Source: Pseudomonas yangonensis (GTDB lineage Bacteria > Pseudomonadota > Gammaproteobacteria > Pseudomonadales > Pseudomonadaceae). From it: 64,000 bases of DNA. The stretch covers positions 93,073 through 157,072 of the forward strand of contig NZ_BLJU01000016.1 in the NCBI RefSeq assembly GCF_009932725.1, read 5' to 3'. Positions 35,558-44,951 of this stretch are shown here, piece after piece. The notes beneath the pieces are model-generated. The model searched no databases. It was not told where the DNA came from and saw nothing but the letters and a program-made list of their open reading frames with translations. How positions within the stretch are numbered: the first letter of the stretch is position 1; each line of letters begins with the position of its first letter. The position numbers and the translations under genes are program-made.

Positions 35558-37627
35558 TTATTCGTCGCCGGCCGAAAAGTCGTAGTCCATCGACTGGCTC
35601 GGGCCCTGCAGGTAGTAACCCTGGATGAAGTTGACCCCGGCCTGCCACAGCGTGGCCAGCACGCTGGCGCTTTCGACGAAGGGCACGATGGTCAGCTTGG
35701 CCTGGGCATGCAGGCTGCTGAGCAGGGTTTTCAGGGCTTCCTGATTGTCGACATTGCTCAGGTCCTGGGTGAACGAGCCGTCGACTTTGACGAAGTCCAC
35801 CTGCAGGTGCTTGAGCGTGTTGAAGGGGTTCAGCGCGCAGCCAAACTGGCTCAGGGCAACCTTGCAATGCAGTTCCGCCAGGCCCTGGGTCAGCACCTTG
35901 GCCTGTTTCAGGTAAGTAACGGCATCGGGCTCGCTGAACTGCAATACCAGGGAATCCGATGGCAGGCGGGCGGCCTTGAGCGCCACGCTGAGCCAGGGTA
36001 GCAAGGTCTGATCCTGCAGGCTCGCGCTGGACAGGTGCACGAACAGGCGGGTGTTGTGACCCTTGGAGCGGTGGTCGGCCAACAGCTTGATCGAGTTGAG
36101 GATCACCCAGCGGTCGATCTTCTCGCCCAGTCCGGCATCCTTGGCCGCGGCAAGGAACTGTGCAGGCGGCACTTCTTCACCCTGCGGGCTGAGCAGGCGC
36201 AGCAGCACTTCATAGTGCTCGTGAGCATCACCGCGCAGGCTGATGATCGGCTGGAACAGCAGGCGGAAACTGTTGTTCTCCAGCGCCTGCTGCACCATCG
36301 CCAACAGGTTGCCGCGGTTGGCGGCGGCGGCCAGTTCGTCGGCCGGGTTGAACAGCCTGATGGCGTTGCCGTCGCTGAGTTCGTCGGCGCAGCGGTGCGC
36401 GCGGTCGATGACTTCCTGCGCCTTGGCGGTCTTCTCGCTGAGACCTGCCACGCCGATCGACAGGGTGGTCTGCGCGGTGCGGCCGCTGACATCGAACAGG
36501 TGAGCTTCGACCTTCTTCAGCAGCAGGGCCAGGCTGGGCTGGCACTGCTCGGGCGTCTGGCCCGGTAGCAGGGCGGCGAACACGTCGTCACCGAAGCGGG
36601 CCAACTCGGTCTCCGCCGGGAAGTGCGCACGCAGCAGGCCTGCCAGGTCGGTCAGCAGCAGGTCGATGCCAGCCAGGCCGATCTCGCCCTGCATGCTGGC
36701 GTAGCGATCAACGCGGATGTACGCCAGAGTCGAGGGCTGGCCGGTGCTGACGGCGCGCTCGGCGGCGCCGTCCATCAGTTCGAGGAAATGGTTGCGGTTG
36801 AACAGGCCGGTGACCAGGTCCTGGCTGCTGATTTCGCGTAATTTTTCTTCCAGCTCGGCGTTGGAGGTTTCTGCGCGGATCACCACCTGAATGCACGGCT
36901 CGCCATCATAGGTGGCGGGGGAGAAACTCATCTGCGCGGCGAAGCTGCTGCCGTCGGCACGTACGCCCTGGCAATTGAGCTCGGCATGGCCTTCGGCGCT
37001 CTGGTAGTTTTTCAGGAAATCCTTGAACGCCCCGTGATCGGCACAGTCGATCAGGTCGATCATGGGCATGCCTTCGAGTTCTTCGCCGTCTTCGTAGCGG
37101 AACAGCTCCAGGTAGGCGCGGTTGGCGTAGATATGCATGCCATCGTGGACGTAGGTAATGGCGTCCACCGAGCTTTCCAGCAGCAGCTGGCAGCGTTTCT
37201 CCGCCTCGCGCAGGGCTACCTCGGCGGCGCGGCGGGCGCGACGTTCTTCGAGGTTGGCCAGCTCGCGCTTGGCGACCAGCACCAGGCGTTCATCCTCGCC
37301 TTGCGGCAGGGCGTCCTGAGCACCGAACAGCAGGGCTTCGGTGATGATTTCGGAGTCGTTGTCTTCGACCAGCTGGATGACGGGGATGTCCTTGGCCTGG
37401 CGGCGGATGGCGGTGATCGCCTCGCTGGGGTCGAGATGCTCGCTGCTCGGCGCACAGATCAGCAGATCCCAGGTCTGTTGCAGGGTTTCAGCCAGGTCGT
37501 CGCTGGACGTCAGGCGATGCACGCGAGTGGCGTGCCCGGCGTTGCGGAACAGACTGACCAGGCGCTCTGCTTCGTTCTGCGAGTCTTCGAGAATCAGCAG
37601 GCGGATGGTTTTTTTTTCGATTGCCAT
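35558..37627 (-). CDS. fimX: FimX-like REC-PAS-GGDEF-EAL protein for type IV pili
   Basis: The 689 residues match the P. aeruginosa FimX layout: a response-regulator-like domain (about 8-125), a PAS domain (about 140-260), a degenerate GGDEF domain with GDDVF near residue 346 in place of GGDEF, and an EAL domain that reads EVLLR near residue 474. In P. aeruginosa the EAL domain of FimX binds cyclic di-GMP without cleaving it and steers type IV pilus assembly and twitching at the cell pole. The altered motifs here point to the same receptor role. The gene lies 62 bases after a PilZ-like gene on the same strand, and the two may be co-transcribed. Confidence 0.92.
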   Translation of the reverse strand: MAIEKKTIRLLILEDSQNEAERLVSLFRNAGHATRVHRLTSSDDLAETLQQTWDLLICAPSSEHLDPSEAITAIRRQAKDIPVIQLVEDNDSEIITEALLFGAQDALPQGEDERLVLVAKRELANLEERRARRAAEVALREAEKRCQLLLESSVDAITYVHDGMHIYANRAYLELFRYEDGEELEGMPMIDLIDCADHGAFKDFLKNYQSAEGHAELNCQGVRADGSSFAAQMSFSPATYDGEPCIQVVIRAETSNAELEEKLREISSQDLVTGLFNRNHFLELMDGAAERAVSTGQPSTLAYIRVDRYASMQGEIGLAGIDLLLTDLAGLLRAHFPAETELARFGDDVFAALLPGQTPEQCQPSLALLLKKVEAHLFDVSGRTAQTTLSIGVAGLSEKTAKAQEVIDRAHRCADELSDGNAIRLFNPADELAAAANRGNLLAMVQQALENNSFRLLFQPIISLRGDAHEHYEVLLRLLSPQGEEVPPAQFLAAAKDAGLGEKIDRWVILNSIKLLADHRSKGHNTRLFVHLSSASLQDQTLLPWLSVALKAARLPSDSLVLQFSEPDAVTYLKQAKVLTQGLAELHCKVALSQFGCALNPFNTLKHLQVDFVKVDGSFTQDLSNVDNQEALKTLLSSLHAQAKLTIVPFVESASVLATLWQAGVNFIQGYYLQGPSQSMDYDFSAGDE

Positions 37628-37689
37628 AGAGGGGTCATTACCGCGCCGAGCGGGCGCGAAAAGGCGACAAATGGTGAGTTCGCCGGAGC

Positions 37690-39492
37690 CTACAGCGACT
37701 TCCAGAGCGAGTCAAAATCTTCCTCCCCCGCAGGCTTCTGGCTTTGCGAGGCTGTGACCGGTGTCCCGGCCGCGTCTTCTTCCACACCCACGCGGTGGTA
37801 CTCGAACTGGCTGAAGCTGCCGGTGCTGACCTGCTTGCGAGTGAGCACTGCGCGGTGCTCTTCGCCGTGGTCGTTGATCAGCACCTTGCTGCCCTCCTGG
37901 AACGGCAGGCGCGGCGTGATCAGACTGGCAGGCCGGGAGATGGCACTGATTTCCGGCAGCAGGAAGGCGCGTAGGAACTGGCTGTTCTGATCGCCCTTGC
38001 GCAGCAGTTGCAGACCACAGGGGCGGGCATGCGGTGCGATCAACTCGATGCCCATCTGCGTACCGCCGCCGCGGACCTGACGAATCCAGCGTACGATGGC
38101 GACGCTCCAGCCCTGGCTGGGGCTGTCCTGCACGCCCAGCAACTCGCCGGCCTGCAATTGACTGGGAACGTCCTTGGGCCAGGACAGGCAATAGCCACCG
38201 GGGCTGTGATTGACGATCGCCAGGGCAAAGGTCGGGTAATTCTCGCCATTGCTCTCAGGCGGCGCCTGTTCGCCGGGGTTGACCTTGGTGTACTGAATTT
38301 CTTCGAAATGGATCTCGTCAGCGGCGCTGCGCTGGGCGTCGAAGGCGTTCGACCAGACGTCAGGCTCGCCGGTGGCCGGCTTGAACACGGCTGCGCCGAT
38401 TTCCACAGGGCGTTTGAGCACTTCACCGAACGAGCGGCGACCGGAGAGGAAGAAGTGCAGCGCGGTCATGCCGATACACAGGGTCAGGTTGCCATGGCCA
38501 GGTGTGCGCTGGAAGGTGCGCTCGGCGATGTCACCCCAGGCTGCGGCGACGTGCTGCAGTAGGTCGAGGCTGATGCCTTCGGGAATCAGCAGGCGCGATT
38601 TGCTGCGCTCGCTGTCGGGCAGCTCCAGGTATTCCTTAATGGCATCGACCAGCGGCTGAGTGTCGATACCGAGCAGGTTGTGCAATTCGCTACTCTGATA
38701 CAGCGACTTGTAACGCGGCGGGCCGTCGATCTGCGGGGCCAGCACGAACAGGCTGTGGGCATCGTCACCGGCCTGAAGCTTGATCAGTGCGCTCCAGGGC
38801 TCCAGCGCTTCGGCCAGACGTGCGATGCCGTTCTGACGCATCTGGTTGGTACGCGCGCAGCCCAACAGCAGTGCGGTGATATAGGTTTGCTCGGTACTCA
38901 GGCCCTGCGTGTGACGAGCCAGTGGGTCACGGATGACCTGGCGCTGCAGGCGCTGCTCGCAGGCAATCTGGTAAAGCTGGTGCAGTTCCAGCCATAGCCC
39001 TTCGGGCACAGGGCAGTACAGTTGGCTGGCGCGGATCAACGGGCTGCACAGGCTGTGGCTGGCGCGCTGCAGGGCAACGGCGAGGAGCTGGTCGCGGTCC
39101 TTGCCGCTGCGTGCGATGACACGGGAAATGATCAGCTTGTAACCAACCGCCAGGTGGTTCTGCAGCGCCTGGCACAGGTTGGCGACCTTGCGTGGACGCT
39201 CGTCGAGCACGATGGCCTGGTTGAGGAAGTGACGTTCCAGGTGCTGGCAGACGAAGCTGACTTCGGGACGTAGCAGCTCCAGCAGTTGCAGGCGGTTTTC
39301 CGAAGGAGTGAGGAATTGGTTGAGTTCCACCAGGCTCTGATACAGCTGCCGCGCGGTTTCGCCGATGTTCGCCTTGGGCAGACCCGCAATCCAGCGTTTG
39401 AGATCACGGGGGCTGCCGTCGCAAAAGCTGAGGCTCTGCTTGCTCGGTGTGGGGACGCGTAACAGCTGTAGGTGGGTACTCTGTCTATCCAT
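37690..39492 (-). CDS. Conserved protein with C-terminal PilZ-like segment, upstream of fimX
   Basis: This 600-residue protein is cytoplasmic, with no membrane segment or signal. The first 370 residues are helical and unfamiliar. Near residue 425 it reads VNHSPGGYCLSW, which matches the N-x-S-x-x-G half of the PilZ cyclic-di-GMP motif, and the following strands (VAIVRWIRQV, MGIELIAP) fit a PilZ barrel; the RxxxR half is not obvious. The ATG at 39492 is preferred over the upstream in-frame starts because MDRQSTHLQL begins the ordered sequence and GGAG precedes it. Position next to fimX suggests a role in cyclic-di-GMP or pilus control, which is inference. Confidence 0.75.
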   Translation of the reverse strand: MDRQSTHLQLLRVPTPSKQSLSFCDGSPRDLKRWIAGLPKANIGETARQLYQSLVELNQFLTPSENRLQLLELLRPEVSFVCQHLERHFLNQAIVLDERPRKVANLCQALQNHLAVGYKLIISRVIARSGKDRDQLLAVALQRASHSLCSPLIRASQLYCPVPEGLWLELHQLYQIACEQRLQRQVIRDPLARHTQGLSTEQTYITALLLGCARTNQMRQNGIARLAEALEPWSALIKLQAGDDAHSLFVLAPQIDGPPRYKSLYQSSELHNLLGIDTQPLVDAIKEYLELPDSERSKSRLLIPEGISLDLLQHVAAAWGDIAERTFQRTPGHGNLTLCIGMTALHFFLSGRRSFGEVLKRPVEIGAAVFKPATGEPDVWSNAFDAQRSAADEIHFEEIQYTKVNPGEQAPPESNGENYPTFALAIVNHSPGGYCLSWPKDVPSQLQAGELLGVQDSPSQGWSVAIVRWIRQVRGGGTQMGIELIAPHARPCGLQLLRKGDQNSQFLRAFLLPEISAISRPASLITPRLPFQEGSKVLINDHGEEHRAVLTRKQVSTGSFSQFEYHRVGVEEDAAGTPVTASQSQKPAGEEDFDSLWKSL

Positions 39493-39577
39493 CGAACTCG
39501 GATACTCCGGCCACACGATGACAAGCGGCTCTAGTAATAATCTTTCGAACTCTAGCAGCATCTGACTGCGCTGGCAG

Positions 39578-39595
39578 CCCGTCCGCTCGGACGGG
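39578..39595 (-). terminator. Perfect palindromic stem after psd
   Basis: CCCGTCCG (39578-39585) and CGGACGGG (39588-39595) pair with a two-base loop, 65 bases after the psd stop. No T-run follows on the minus strand. It may end the HDOD-rhdA-psd transcript or mark a boundary before the PilZ-like gene. Confidence 0.45.
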
Positions 39596-39659
39596 GCGGC
39601 CTGGCAGAGTACGAATGTATGACCGAATGGTCGAGGCGCGGGTTCCCGTGCTCACTGGC

Positions 39660-40520
39660 TCAGCCCCGAGCGTTGCCCAGCAGCTGGCCCATGCGCACGG
39701 CGCTGCCCGCGCAGAGTTCTTCGGCCCATTGCACCTGGTTCGGACCGAACAGGACGATGGCCGTGGAGCCCAGTTTGAAGCGGCCCATTTCCGCGCCCTT
39801 GGCCAGCTCGATCGGGCCGCGCGCTGGTGCGTCGTAACGGGTGCTCTTGAGCTCGCGCTTGGGCGGGGTGACCAGGCCGGCCCATACCGTCTCGATACTG
39901 GCGACGATCATCGCGCCCACCAGCACCACGGCCATCGGCCCGCGCTCGGTGTCGAACAGGCAGACCACGCGCTCGTTGCGGGCGAACAGTTCCGGCACGT
40001 TTTCCGCCGTGGTCTGGTTGACCGAGAACAGGCGGCCGGGCACGTAGACCATCTCTTTCAGCGTGCCGCCCAGCGGCATGTGGACGCGGTGGTAGTCCTT
40101 CGGCGAGAGGTACACGGTGGCGAACTGGCCGCCCATGAAGGGCGCTGCGCGCTCGGCATCACCGCCGAGCAGTTCGACGGCGCTGAAGCTGTGGCCCTTG
40201 GCCTGAAAGATGCGGCCGTGCTCGATGGCGCCGAGCTGGCTGATCGCGCCATCGGCCGGGCTGAGAATGGCACCCGGGGTTTCGTCCAGCGGCCGCGCAC
40301 CTGCTTTCAGCGCGCGGGTGAAGAAGGCATTGAAGTGTTCGAAGGAGCGCAGGTCTTCGTTCTGCGCTTCGCCCATGTTGACTTGGTACTGCTTGGCGAA
40401 CCAGGAGATCAGCGGATTCTTTAGCCAGCCGATACGGCATTCGGCGACGCAACCGATCAGTCGCGACAGCAGGTGATGGGGCAGCAGGTACTGACTGAGA
40501 ATGAAGAGGCGTTGTTTCAT
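39660..40520 (-). CDS. psd: Phosphatidylserine decarboxylase proenzyme
   Basis: Psd converts phosphatidylserine to phosphatidylethanolamine at the inner membrane. The 286-residue proenzyme carries the self-cleavage site LGST near residue 250, where the serine becomes the pyruvoyl group, and the family signature with histidine in YHRVHMPLGG near residue 147. The ATG at 40520 starts the hydrophobic N-terminus MKQRLFILSQYLLPHHLL; the longer open frame upstream is not protein-like. It is the third gene of a minus-strand set with an HDOD protein and rhdA. Confidence 0.95.
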   Translation of the reverse strand: MKQRLFILSQYLLPHHLLSRLIGCVAECRIGWLKNPLISWFAKQYQVNMGEAQNEDLRSFEHFNAFFTRALKAGARPLDETPGAILSPADGAISQLGAIEHGRIFQAKGHSFSAVELLGGDAERAAPFMGGQFATVYLSPKDYHRVHMPLGGTLKEMVYVPGRLFSVNQTTAENVPELFARNERVVCLFDTERGPMAVVLVGAMIVASIETVWAGLVTPPKRELKSTRYDAPARGPIELAKGAEMGRFKLGSTAIVLFGPNQVQWAEELCAGSAVRMGQLLGNARG

Positions 40521-40582
40521 CGTATGTCCTTGAGAGTTCTTGGCCTGCTGCTTGACCGCGCAGGGTGCATTTGACGGCGGGC

Positions 40583-41398
40583 TCAGCGTTCGATGGGCGT
40601 ATCGGGCAGGTTGCCCCATTCCGACCAGGAGCCGGCATAGGCTTTCACGCGCGGATAACCGAGCGCCTTGGCCACCACGTAGCTGAAGCCGGAGCGGCGA
40701 TGGGTTTGGCAGTGAGTGATCACTTCCTTGTCCGGTGTGATGCCCAGGTTTTGCAGAACTTCGGCGATATCCGTGCGGATGCGCATGCCGCGTTGCGGGT
40801 CCATGCCCGAGGTCCATTCGAAATGGGTGGCGCCGGGGATATGCCCGCCGCGCGCCGAACTCAGCTTCTCACCACGGAATTCGTCCGCGCCGCGTACGTC
40901 CCAGATGGCCAGATCGTCAGCACCCAGGCGCGATTGCAGGTAGTCGCGGGTAGCGGTCGGTGCGTCGCTCAGGTTCAGCGACACTGCGCTGCGGGCCACT
41001 GCGGGTACGTCCTGGCTCAGTGCCAGTCCGTCAGCGATCCAGGCGTGCAGGCCACCATTGAGGAAGTGGTAGCGCTGATGGCCTATCACGTCGAGCAGCC
41101 AGATGAAACGGCCCGCCCAGGGACCGCCTTCATCGTCGTAGACCACATAGGTGGCGTGCGGATGGTGGCCGATATCGGCGAACAGGGCTTCGAGCTGCGC
41201 TCGCTCGGGCAGCAGGCCGGGGGCAGGCGGCTGGCCCAGTTGCGTGCGCTTGGCATCCACCCAGCGTGCGCCTGGAATGTGGCCTGCGGTGTAGCGCGCT
41301 GCGCTGCTCAGGTCGAGCAGGATCAGGTCGGCTGCGTCCAGGCGCCCGGCCAGCTCGGCCGGCTCGATCACCAGCGGCAGATTGTCGAAGGCGGACAT
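40583..41398 (-). CDS. rhdA: Thiosulfate sulfurtransferase (rhodanese)
   Basis: RhdA transfers sulfane sulfur from thiosulfate to acceptors such as cyanide through a cysteine persulfide. The 271 residues form two rhodanese domains, the first inactive and the second with the active loop CQTHRRSG; the cysteine falls at residue 230, the same position as in Azotobacter vinelandii RhdA. CDC25-like signatures RYTAGHIPGA and SARGGHIPGA mark the two domains. The ATG at 41398 (MSAFDNLPLVIEP) is preferred over an upstream start at 41494, which would overlap the HDOD gene. Confidence 0.94.
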   Translation of the reverse strand: MSAFDNLPLVIEPAELAGRLDAADLILLDLSSAARYTAGHIPGARWVDAKRTQLGQPPAPGLLPERAQLEALFADIGHHPHATYVVYDDEGGPWAGRFIWLLDVIGHQRYHFLNGGLHAWIADGLALSQDVPAVARSAVSLNLSDAPTATRDYLQSRLGADDLAIWDVRGADEFRGEKLSSARGGHIPGATHFEWTSGMDPQRGMRIRTDIAEVLQNLGITPDKEVITHCQTHRRSGFSYVVAKALGYPRVKAYAGSWSEWGNLPDTPIER

Positions 41399-41448
41399 CG
41401 CGGCCTCCTCGTGTAAAAAGAGGTCGATTGTAGCGGAAACGGAACTGT

Positions 41449-42972
41449 TCAGCGCCCGCGTCTGGAAAAGCTGCTCAGCGCGCGCTCGATGCACTGGGCG
41501 GTCTTGGCGAAGGCCTGCAGGCTGACGTCATTCAGTGGTTGGCCGCCTTGATCGGCTACAACCAGCATCACCACTCGGCCACTGTTGGCCACAGAGCGTA
41601 GTAACAGGTGCTCGCTGGGGAACAGGGCCTTGAGGTTGCCCGGCAGCAGGGCAGAAAACTGCGCCATGTTACTCGGCGTGATACGCAGCTGGCCTGGCTC
41701 GGCGAGCAGGCGTTTCAACACCTGGCTCTGCGCCGGGTCGAGGCTGAGGTTCGCCGCGCCGGCATCAAGACCGGCCTGTTGCTGGGTCTGCAGGCGGGTG
41801 TGCTGGCGGTCGGCGAGCATCAGCAGGACGCGCTTCAGGCCACAGGCTTGCAGTGCATCGCGAGCGCACGCGGTCAGTTGCGGGACGTTGGTGAAGCTGC
41901 TGGGTTCGGCCAGCAGGCGCGCGCAATGCTGGCGCCAGAGCGCGAGGTCGTCACGTTTTGGCGGTGGCGGGGCGCTGACGGCAGGTTTCAGGCGATGGGC
42001 GTCCCACGGCCAGATCAAGGCCTGGGCGGGATGCCAGAGCGCTGCGTCGTCAATCAGGCGGGCGCTGCTGACAGCGTGCTGGTGCACCTCCTGCTGCAGC
42101 TCGCCCAAGGGAATCTGCAGATACAGCCCGGTTAGACGCTGCCAGCGCAGGCTGTGTGGCGTGTCCCAGGCGTGGTGGGCCGATACCGCCAGGCCGTTGG
42201 CCAGCAGCACGCAGTTGCTTGGCTGGGTGAGCCAGTGACGCAGGGGCGTGTCCTCGTCGAGCATCTGTTGTTGATGCAGCGGATGTTCGTTGTCGCGGGC
42301 AATGTGCAGCGCCTTGACCAACTGCCGGCGGTCTCGCTCCAGCAGGCGATAACCACGGACGATCCATTCCGGCAGGCGCCAGCGTTCGGCCAGCCTGAGG
42401 CACAGTTGAATCAGGCTGACCCCCAGCAGGTCCTTTTCCACCGCCGCCGGTCGTTCGCCCTTGAGCAGCACGCGTTGTTCCCAGGCTTCCAGCAGTTGTG
42501 GATGGGCGCACAGCAACGGCCAGATCGGCGCGAGAAACAGCAGGCTGCAGCCATGCAGCTCATTCCACAGGCGCGCCAGGCGGGCGCCGAACAGGCCGCG
42601 CGCCTGCTGACTGGCGTGTTGGCTGATCAGCAGGATCTGGCGAAACGCCTGAGGGATTTCGTTCTCGGGCAATGCAGGTGCCTGGCTGAGCAGGGCTTCG
42701 CAGCGGCTCAGGCCCAGGCGTGAAAGTGCGGTTTCGACGCTTTCAGCCGGATCGCTGAGGCTGTTGCTGGACTGGTTGGCTTCGCGCAGTACCTGCAGGG
42801 CGAAGGACGGGCTCGACTCGATCGCCTCGGCGATTTCACGCCAGGTGCGGCGGCTGTCAGCGAGGATGCGACGTATGCGCGCGTGCTGCTGCTGCTCGAT
42901 TGGCAGCGGCAACTTGCCCAGGTGCTGTACCCAGGCGTCCAGTGTGCGTGGCGGGGACTTTGGCGTCGACAT
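41449..42972 (-). CDS. HDOD-domain protein
   Basis: The 507-residue protein has an N-terminal HDOD domain (about residues 25-225, with ILADSRRTWREIAEAIESSP and ALSRLGLSRCEALL), a fold related to HD phosphohydrolases but without their metal ligands, followed by a C-terminal region that may be GAF-like. HDOD proteins act in bacterial signalling, often near cyclic-di-GMP or chemotaxis genes, as here next to motAB and fimX. It starts the minus-strand set HDOD-rhdA-psd and is divergent from motA. Confidence 0.85.
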   Translation of the reverse strand: MSTPKSPPRTLDAWVQHLGKLPLPIEQQQHARIRRILADSRRTWREIAEAIESSPSFALQVLREANQSSNSLSDPAESVETALSRLGLSRCEALLSQAPALPENEIPQAFRQILLISQHASQQARGLFGARLARLWNELHGCSLLFLAPIWPLLCAHPQLLEAWEQRVLLKGERPAAVEKDLLGVSLIQLCLRLAERWRLPEWIVRGYRLLERDRRQLVKALHIARDNEHPLHQQQMLDEDTPLRHWLTQPSNCVLLANGLAVSAHHAWDTPHSLRWQRLTGLYLQIPLGELQQEVHQHAVSSARLIDDAALWHPAQALIWPWDAHRLKPAVSAPPPPKRDDLALWRQHCARLLAEPSSFTNVPQLTACARDALQACGLKRVLLMLADRQHTRLQTQQQAGLDAGAANLSLDPAQSQVLKRLLAEPGQLRITPSNMAQFSALLPGNLKALFPSEHLLLRSVANSGRVVMLVVADQGGQPLNDVSLQAFAKTAQCIERALSSFSRRGR

Positions 42973-43010
42973 ATTGGCTCGAGTCGAACTGGCTTTTGAC
43001 CATAACTGGC

Positions 43011-43037
43011 TATAGTCTGGCGTATAAGTTCCGATAA
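43011..43037 (+). promoter_or_regulatory. Sigma-28 (FliA) promoter of motAB
   Basis: TATAGTCT (43011-43018) and TCCGATAA (43030-43037) are separated by exactly 11 bases. Compared with the flagellar consensus TAAAGTTT-N11-GCCGATAA they match six and seven of eight bases. The site lies 54 bases upstream of the motA ATG and nothing else is needed to explain late flagellar control of motAB. Confidence 0.75.
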
Positions 43038-43091
43038 TTAGAAGGGCTGTTTTTAATAGCCCATCCTCTTGGCTCTGTAAGCGTTTATTTC

Positions 43092-43943
43092 ATGGTAAGA
43101 ATCATAGGCATCATTGTTGTTTTCGGCTGCGTGCTCGGTGGGTTCATACTCTCGGGCGGCAAGTTCATGGCATTGGTTCACCCCTTCGAGGTTCTGATTA
43201 TCGGCGGTGCGGCGCTGGGGGCATTCCTCCAGGCCAACCCGGGCAGCATGTTCATGACCGTGTTCAAGAAGTCGCTGAGCATGTTCGGCAGCCGCTTCAC
43301 CCACACGTACTACCTGGAAGTGCTCAAGCTCCTGTACGAGATCCTCAACAAGAGTCGCCGCGAAGGCATGATGGCCATCGAGGCGGATGTCGAGGACCCC
43401 AATGCCAGCCCGATCTTCAGCAAGTACCCGGCGGTACTGAAAGACGCGCGCATGACCGCCTTCATCTGCGATTACCTGCGTATCATGTCCTCCGGCAACA
43501 TGGCCCCGCACGAACTCGAAGGCCTGTTCGACATGGAGCTGACCAGCCTCAAGGAAGAAGTTGAACACCCGGCGCACGCCGTCGCCAAGGTCGCCGATGG
43601 CATGCCGGCCATGGGTATCGTTGCGGCGGTGTTGGGTATCGTGATCACCATGTCGATTCTGGCCGAGGCGGACAACGCCCAGATCGGTGAGAAGGTAGGG
43701 ACCGCGCTGGTCGGTACCTTCCTCGGCATTCTCGCGTCGTACGGATTCTTCGGCCCGCTTTCCAATGCCCTGGAGCACGACGCCAAGGAAGAGCTGAACC
43801 TCTACGAAGCGATCAAGGCGACCCTGGTCGCTTCCGCCTCGGGCATGCCGCCGACCCTGGCTGTAGAGTTCGGGCGCAAGGTGCTGTACCCGGCGCATCG
43901 TCCGAGCTTCAGCGAGCTCGAACAGGCCATGCGCGGCAGCTAA
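43092..43943 (+). CDS. motA: Flagellar motor stator protein MotA
   Basis: The 283-residue inner-membrane protein has four membrane segments (about residues 4-24, 32-52, 170-192, 203-223) and a long cytoplasmic loop that meets the rotor. Conserved pieces are GGKFMALVHPFE near residue 23, the charged loop residues around YLRIMSSGNMAPHELE near 132 and the proline-containing VADGMPAMGIVAAVLGIV near 168. With MotB it forms the proton channel that drives rotation. The stop is four bases before motB, and a sigma-28 promoter precedes the gene. Confidence 0.95.
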   Translation: MVRIIGIIVVFGCVLGGFILSGGKFMALVHPFEVLIIGGAALGAFLQANPGSMFMTVFKKSLSMFGSRFTHTYYLEVLKLLYEILNKSRREGMMAIEADVEDPNASPIFSKYPAVLKDARMTAFICDYLRIMSSGNMAPHELEGLFDMELTSLKEEVEHPAHAVAKVADGMPAMGIVAAVLGIVITMSILAEADNAQIGEKVGTALVGTFLGILASYGFFGPLSNALEHDAKEELNLYEAIKATLVASASGMPPTLAVEFGRKVLYPAHRPSFSELEQAMRGS

Positions 43944-43946
43944 GTC

Positions 43947-44951
43947 ATGGAAAACAACCAACCCATCATCGTCAAGCGAGTCAAGAAGGTCGCAGGCGGG
44001 CACCATGGCGGTGCCTGGAAGATCGCCTTCGCCGACTTCGCTACCGCGATGATGGCTTTCTTTCTGGTGATGTGGCTGATGACATCGGCCACGCCAGAGC
44101 AGAAGAAGGCCATCTCCGGTTATTTCCAGGACCCCATTGGCTTCACCGAAAGCGCCAGTCCCTACGCCATCGATCTGGGTGGCACGCCGACGCCGGCGCC
44201 TGAGCGCACGCTCAACCCGGATATATCCGAAACGCCGGAGAGCCAGCCGGACGAGACGGGCGTCAGCACCGATCAGATCGAAACCCTGGCCGAGAAGATG
44301 GAGCAGGAGCGCCTGGAGCTGCTGTTGCAGGAACTGCAGAACAAGGTCGAGGAAAATCCCGAGCTGCAGCGCTTCAAGGATCAGATTCTGTTCGAGATCA
44401 CCCAGGATGGCCTGCGCATCCAGATCATGGATGCCGAAAACCGGCCGATGTTCGCCCTCGGCAGTGCCAACCTGCAGCCCTACTTCGAGGACATCCTGCT
44501 GGCGATGGCCGACACCATTCGCGCGGTGCCGAACAAGATCAGCATCAGCGGCCATACCGATGCCAAGCCTTTCGCCGGGCGCGGCGATTTCGGCAACTGG
44601 GAGTTGTCATCCAATCGCGCCAACGCGGCACGGAGGGCGCTGGTGGCCGGCGGGTATCCGGACGAGCAGGTGGCGCGGGTGGTCGGTTACGCGTCTTCTG
44701 CGTTGTTCGATCGAGAGGATCCGTTCAATCCGGTCAACCGGCGCATCGATATCGTCGTGCTGACCAAGAAGGCGCAGCGTGCGATCGAGGGTGAGCAGGG
44801 CGCGGGCGTGGAGCCGGCCGCGCAGGGGCAGGCTCCTGCGGCTGCCCCGTCAGGGGCGCCTGCCGAGGCGTTGCCGGCCGATCAGCTGCGTGAACGCCTG
44901 AATATCTTCGAAAGTGGCAATAGCCCGCTCGATCAACTGAACAATCAGTAG
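43947..44951 (+). CDS. motB: Flagellar motor stator protein MotB
   Basis: The 334-residue protein has one N-terminal membrane segment (about 24-46) with the proton-carrying aspartate in FADFATAMMAFF at residue 30, a plug/linker region, and a periplasmic OmpA-type peptidoglycan-binding domain (about 150-270, with ISGHTDAKPF and SSNRANAARRAL). It anchors the stator to the cell wall. The C-terminal tail is Ala/Pro-rich. Its last seven bases overlap the end of rsgA on the other strand. Confidence 0.95.
   Translation: MENNQPIIVKRVKKVAGGHHGGAWKIAFADFATAMMAFFLVMWLMTSATPEQKKAISGYFQDPIGFTESASPYAIDLGGTPTPAPERTLNPDISETPESQPDETGVSTDQIETLAEKMEQERLELLLQELQNKVEENPELQRFKDQILFEITQDGLRIQIMDAENRPMFALGSANLQPYFEDILLAMADTIRAVPNKISISGHTDAKPFAGRGDFGNWELSSNRANAARRALVAGGYPDEQVARVVGYASSALFDREDPFNPVNRRIDIVVLTKKAQRAIEGEQGAGVEPAAQGQAPAAAPSGAPAEALPADQLRERLNIFESGNSPLDQLNNQ

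Noticed and set aside
43002..43028. Sigma-70 promoter TTGACC ... TATAAG before motA
   Set aside because: The spacing is 21 bases; the sigma-28 pattern at 43011-43037 fits much better.
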